A stretch of 5,667 bases of DNA from an uncultured archaeon (GTDB lineage: Archaea; Thermoproteota; Nitrososphaeria; Conexivisphaerales; CALBHZ01). Position 1 is the first letter of the stretch, and the number at the start of each line of letters is the position of its first letter. The position numbers and the translations under genes were made by a program. The stretch is taken from the NCBI GenBank assembly GCA_937892815.1, contig CALBHZ010000208.1:1-5667 (forward strand), read 5' to 3'. This document shows, in pieces, positions 4,608-5,667 of this stretch. The notes under the pieces were generated by a model, which was not told the origin of the DNA, searched no databases, and worked only from the letters and a program-made list of their open reading frames with translations.

Positions 4608-5070
4608 GAGCGGTAGAAGCGTAATACCTAGGGGGATTTCGAGGTACATTATACTAGCCCTGTTGAGCGAGAAGCCTATGACGGGAAAGGAGATAATTGA
4701 GGAAGCTGAGAGGATGAGCGGAGGGGTCTGGAGGCCCTCTCCCGGCTTAGTATATCCGCTGCTGGGCAAGCTCTTATCCGAAGGCCTTATCGAAGAGGCG
4801 GAACGCGGATATAAGATAACCGAGAAGGGGAGAGGAGAGCTCTTAGAATATCTGAGGTCGAGAGAGGAGTTTGAAAAGAGGTTCGGTTGGCTAGTAAGCC
4901 TCTTCCTGTTGAGCGGTAAGAGCATCGTAGACGGGATCTCTACGTTCCTAGATTACGTAGGAAGGACGCTGTCATCCTTGGGATACGAGGAGAGGGCGAT
5001 GTACAGGAAGGTCTTGGAAAGGGAGCTGGAAAGGTTACGCAAGGAGGAAGAGAAGGCTAAACGTCAATAG
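4606..5070 (+). CDS. PadR-family transcriptional regulator, probably autoregulated
   Basis: This 154-residue protein has an N-terminal winged helix (about residues 8-85) with the PadR hallmarks. These are the ISRYIILALLSEKPMTGKEI helix pair, then GGVWRPSPGLVYPLLGKL as the recognition region, LLSEGLIEEA, and the wing ending YKITEKGRGELL. A C-terminal helical part (about 87-153) is rich in E, R and K and probably dimerises. Members are mostly repressors that sense small molecules or stress; the ligand here cannot be read. Two perfect palindromes flank its TATA box and a third covers its start codon, so it very likely represses its own gene. No other copy of the operator is seen in the window, so other targets would be elsewhere. 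The start is set by the near-leaderless promoter. The next gene has a separate promoter. Confidence 0.93.
   Translation: MSGRSVIPRGISRYIILALLSEKPMTGKEIIEEAERMSGGVWRPSPGLVYPLLGKLLSEGLIEEAERGYKITEKGRGELLEYLRSREEFEKRFGWLVSLFLLSGKSIVDGISTFLDYVGRTLSSLGYEERAMYRKVLERELERLRKEEEKAKRQ
4742..4756. repeat. 15-bp direct repeat inside padR, copy of promoter sequence 4546-4560
   Basis: CCGGCTTAGTATATC occurs exactly at 4546-4560, running into operator box 1, and again at 4742-4756 inside the recognition-helix codons for PGLVY. The following bases are GCT in the first copy and CGCT in the second, so a half-operator resemblance continues. The distance is 196 bp. A match this long is not expected by chance in a window of this size. 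Confidence 0.6.
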
Positions 5071-5110
5071 AAGTCGCTCCCGAACGTTACTCAAGGCGTA
5101 AAACTCCCCA

Positions 5111-5122
5111 TTTTTATTTTTT
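5111..5122 (+). terminator. Oligo-T terminator after the padR-family gene
   Basis: TTTTTATTTTTT begins about 40 bases after the padR-family stop and before the next promoter. It is the strongest T run on the plus strand of the right half and should separate this gene from the helicase gene. Confidence 0.6.
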
Positions 5123-5146
5123 ATAAGCGCAATTAATTGGGAACAT

Positions 5147-5154
5147 TATTTAAG
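5147..5154 (+). promoter_or_regulatory. TATA box for the helicase gene
   Basis: TATTTAAG is centred about 26 bases before the TTG at 5177. Transcription would start at the start codon itself, which supports the TTG as a leaderless start. Confidence 0.6.
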
Positions 5155-5175
5155 GACGTAAAACATACGTCTTAA
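5150..5175. promoter_or_regulatory. Inverted repeat over the helicase promoter, candidate operator
   Basis: GACGTA (5155-5160), a 5-base spacer, then TACGTC (5166-5171) form a perfect dyad. It extends outward to TTAAG on the left and TTAA on the right if one base is allowed to bulge, giving arms of 10 to 11 bases. It fills the space between the TATA box and the predicted transcription start, a classic repressor position. It is unlike the PadR boxes. Confidence 0.45.
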
Positions 5176-5176
5176 G

Positions 5177-5667
5177 TTGTTAAAGCTAGAGTTTAGGAGA
5201 GGGCAGGAAGAGGTAGCTAGGAGGATAATCGAGGGGCTTAGGGCAGGTAAGCACGTTTGTCTGCAGGCTCCAGCTGGATACGGAAAGACCATCTTAGCCC
5301 TTTACTCCTTAATTGAATTCATGGGGGAGAACTTCAGGGTAATATGGGCCGTAAGAACTGGAAATGAAACCGATAGGCCTATTGAAGAGCTTGAGAAGCT
5401 AAGGGCGGATATCCCGGCTATGTCCTTTAGAGGCAAGAGGGACATGTGCCTATTGGCTAAGGAGGTGAAGGCGAGGACTTACGAAGGAGTTGAGAACTTA
5501 TGTAGGTTGAAGAAGCGTAAATGCCCTTACTACTCCGCTTTAGATAAAGCCTCGATAAGGCTCCATAAGCCCATGACCTTCTCCGAGATATACAAGCTCG
5601 CTAAGGACGAGAAGGTATGTCCTTACTACTTACAACATAAGCTGTTGAGGCAGGCTAGGTTGGTATC
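5177..5667 (+). CDS. XPD/Rad3-family Fe-S DNA helicase, N-terminal part (runs off right edge)
   Basis: The first 163 codons of a superfamily 2 5'-to-3' DNA helicase related to XPD are present; XPD acts in DNA repair in eukaryotes and probably archaea. FRRGQEEV (residues 6-13) is the Q-like region. Walker A is APAGYGKT (31-38), with K37 and T38 intact. AVRTGNETDRPIEEL (58-72) matches the RTxNE motif Ia typical of XPD. Four cysteines C91, C109, C116 and C148 are placed like the 4Fe-4S ligands; the C116-C148 separation of 32 agrees with the Sulfolobus enzyme as I recall it, while the first intervals are a little longer. The DEAH box and the second motor domain lie beyond the window. The start is TTG, because a TAA lies in frame four codons earlier and the TATA spacing puts transcription there, making the mRNA leaderless. 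A DinG-like or other Rad3 paralogue is possible. Confidence 0.88.
   Translation, partial: MLKLEFRRGQEEVARRIIEGLRAGKHVCLQAPAGYGKTILALYSLIEFMGENFRVIWAVRTGNETDRPIEELEKLRADIPAMSFRGKRDMCLLAKEVKARTYEGVENLCRLKKRKCPYYSALDKASIRLHKPMTFSEIYKLAKDEKVCPYYLQHKLLRQARLV

Noticed and set aside
4551..4925. Minus-strand open frame of 124 codons
   Set aside because: It is antisense to the PadR-family gene and runs through the operator palindromes. The sense frame has clear winged-helix motifs.
1..5667. CRISPR array, insertion sequence, tRNA, rRNA or integration site
   Set aside because: No regularly spaced repeats, terminal inverted repeats, transposase motifs or tRNA-like folds were seen on either strand.

Overview
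The window reads as a compact segment of an archaeal chromosome, most likely a thermophile of the Crenarchaeota/Korarchaeota (TACK) side. The reasons are a bifunctional fructose-1,6-bisphosphate aldolase/phosphatase, an XPD/Rad3-type Fe-S helicase, TATA boxes of the TTTAAATA type about 26 to 35 bases before the start codons with almost no Shine-Dalgarno sequences, oligo-T terminators and heavy use of AGG/AGA for arginine. The exact lineage cannot be read from this sequence.

Left part (1-1917): a minus-strand PAP2-family membrane phosphatase runs off the left edge, just reaching its KX6RP motif. About 300 bp of mostly silent DNA follow, then a tiny plus-strand gene (614-739) for a 41-residue protein that is more than half lysine, shaped like a histone-H1 tail. 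It converges on the minus-strand fructose-1,6-bisphosphate aldolase/phosphatase gene (781-1917), and the two share a symmetric T6-C-A6 bidirectional terminator.

Middle part (1918-2786): an 89-bp divergent promoter region separates the aldolase/phosphatase gene from a plus-strand gene for a small LpdD-like protein (2007-2387). The following 399 bp hold no large gene. They contain two possible very small minus-strand ORFs, one with a well-spaced TATA box and one whose stop overlaps the stop of the LpdD-like gene.

Right part (2787-5667): a two-gene operon encodes a signal-peptide-bearing, sequon-rich surface protein with a C-terminal membrane anchor and, overlapping it by ATGA, a DUF998 multi-pass membrane protein. 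A GC-rich spacer and a striking operator array (two perfect 16-bp palindromes flanking the TATA box, and a third imperfect one over the start codon) precede a PadR-family regulator, which is therefore probably autoregulated. After an oligo-T terminator, a leaderless TTG-start gene for an XPD/Rad3-like helicase runs off the right edge. Its promoter carries its own inverted repeat between the TATA box and the start.

I see no mobile element, CRISPR array, tRNA or rRNA. The genes look like independent housekeeping, DNA-repair and membrane units rather than one pathway. The least ordinary items are the PadR operator array, the lysine-rich mini-protein, the surface-protein/DUF998 pair and the small ORFs at 2384-2696.
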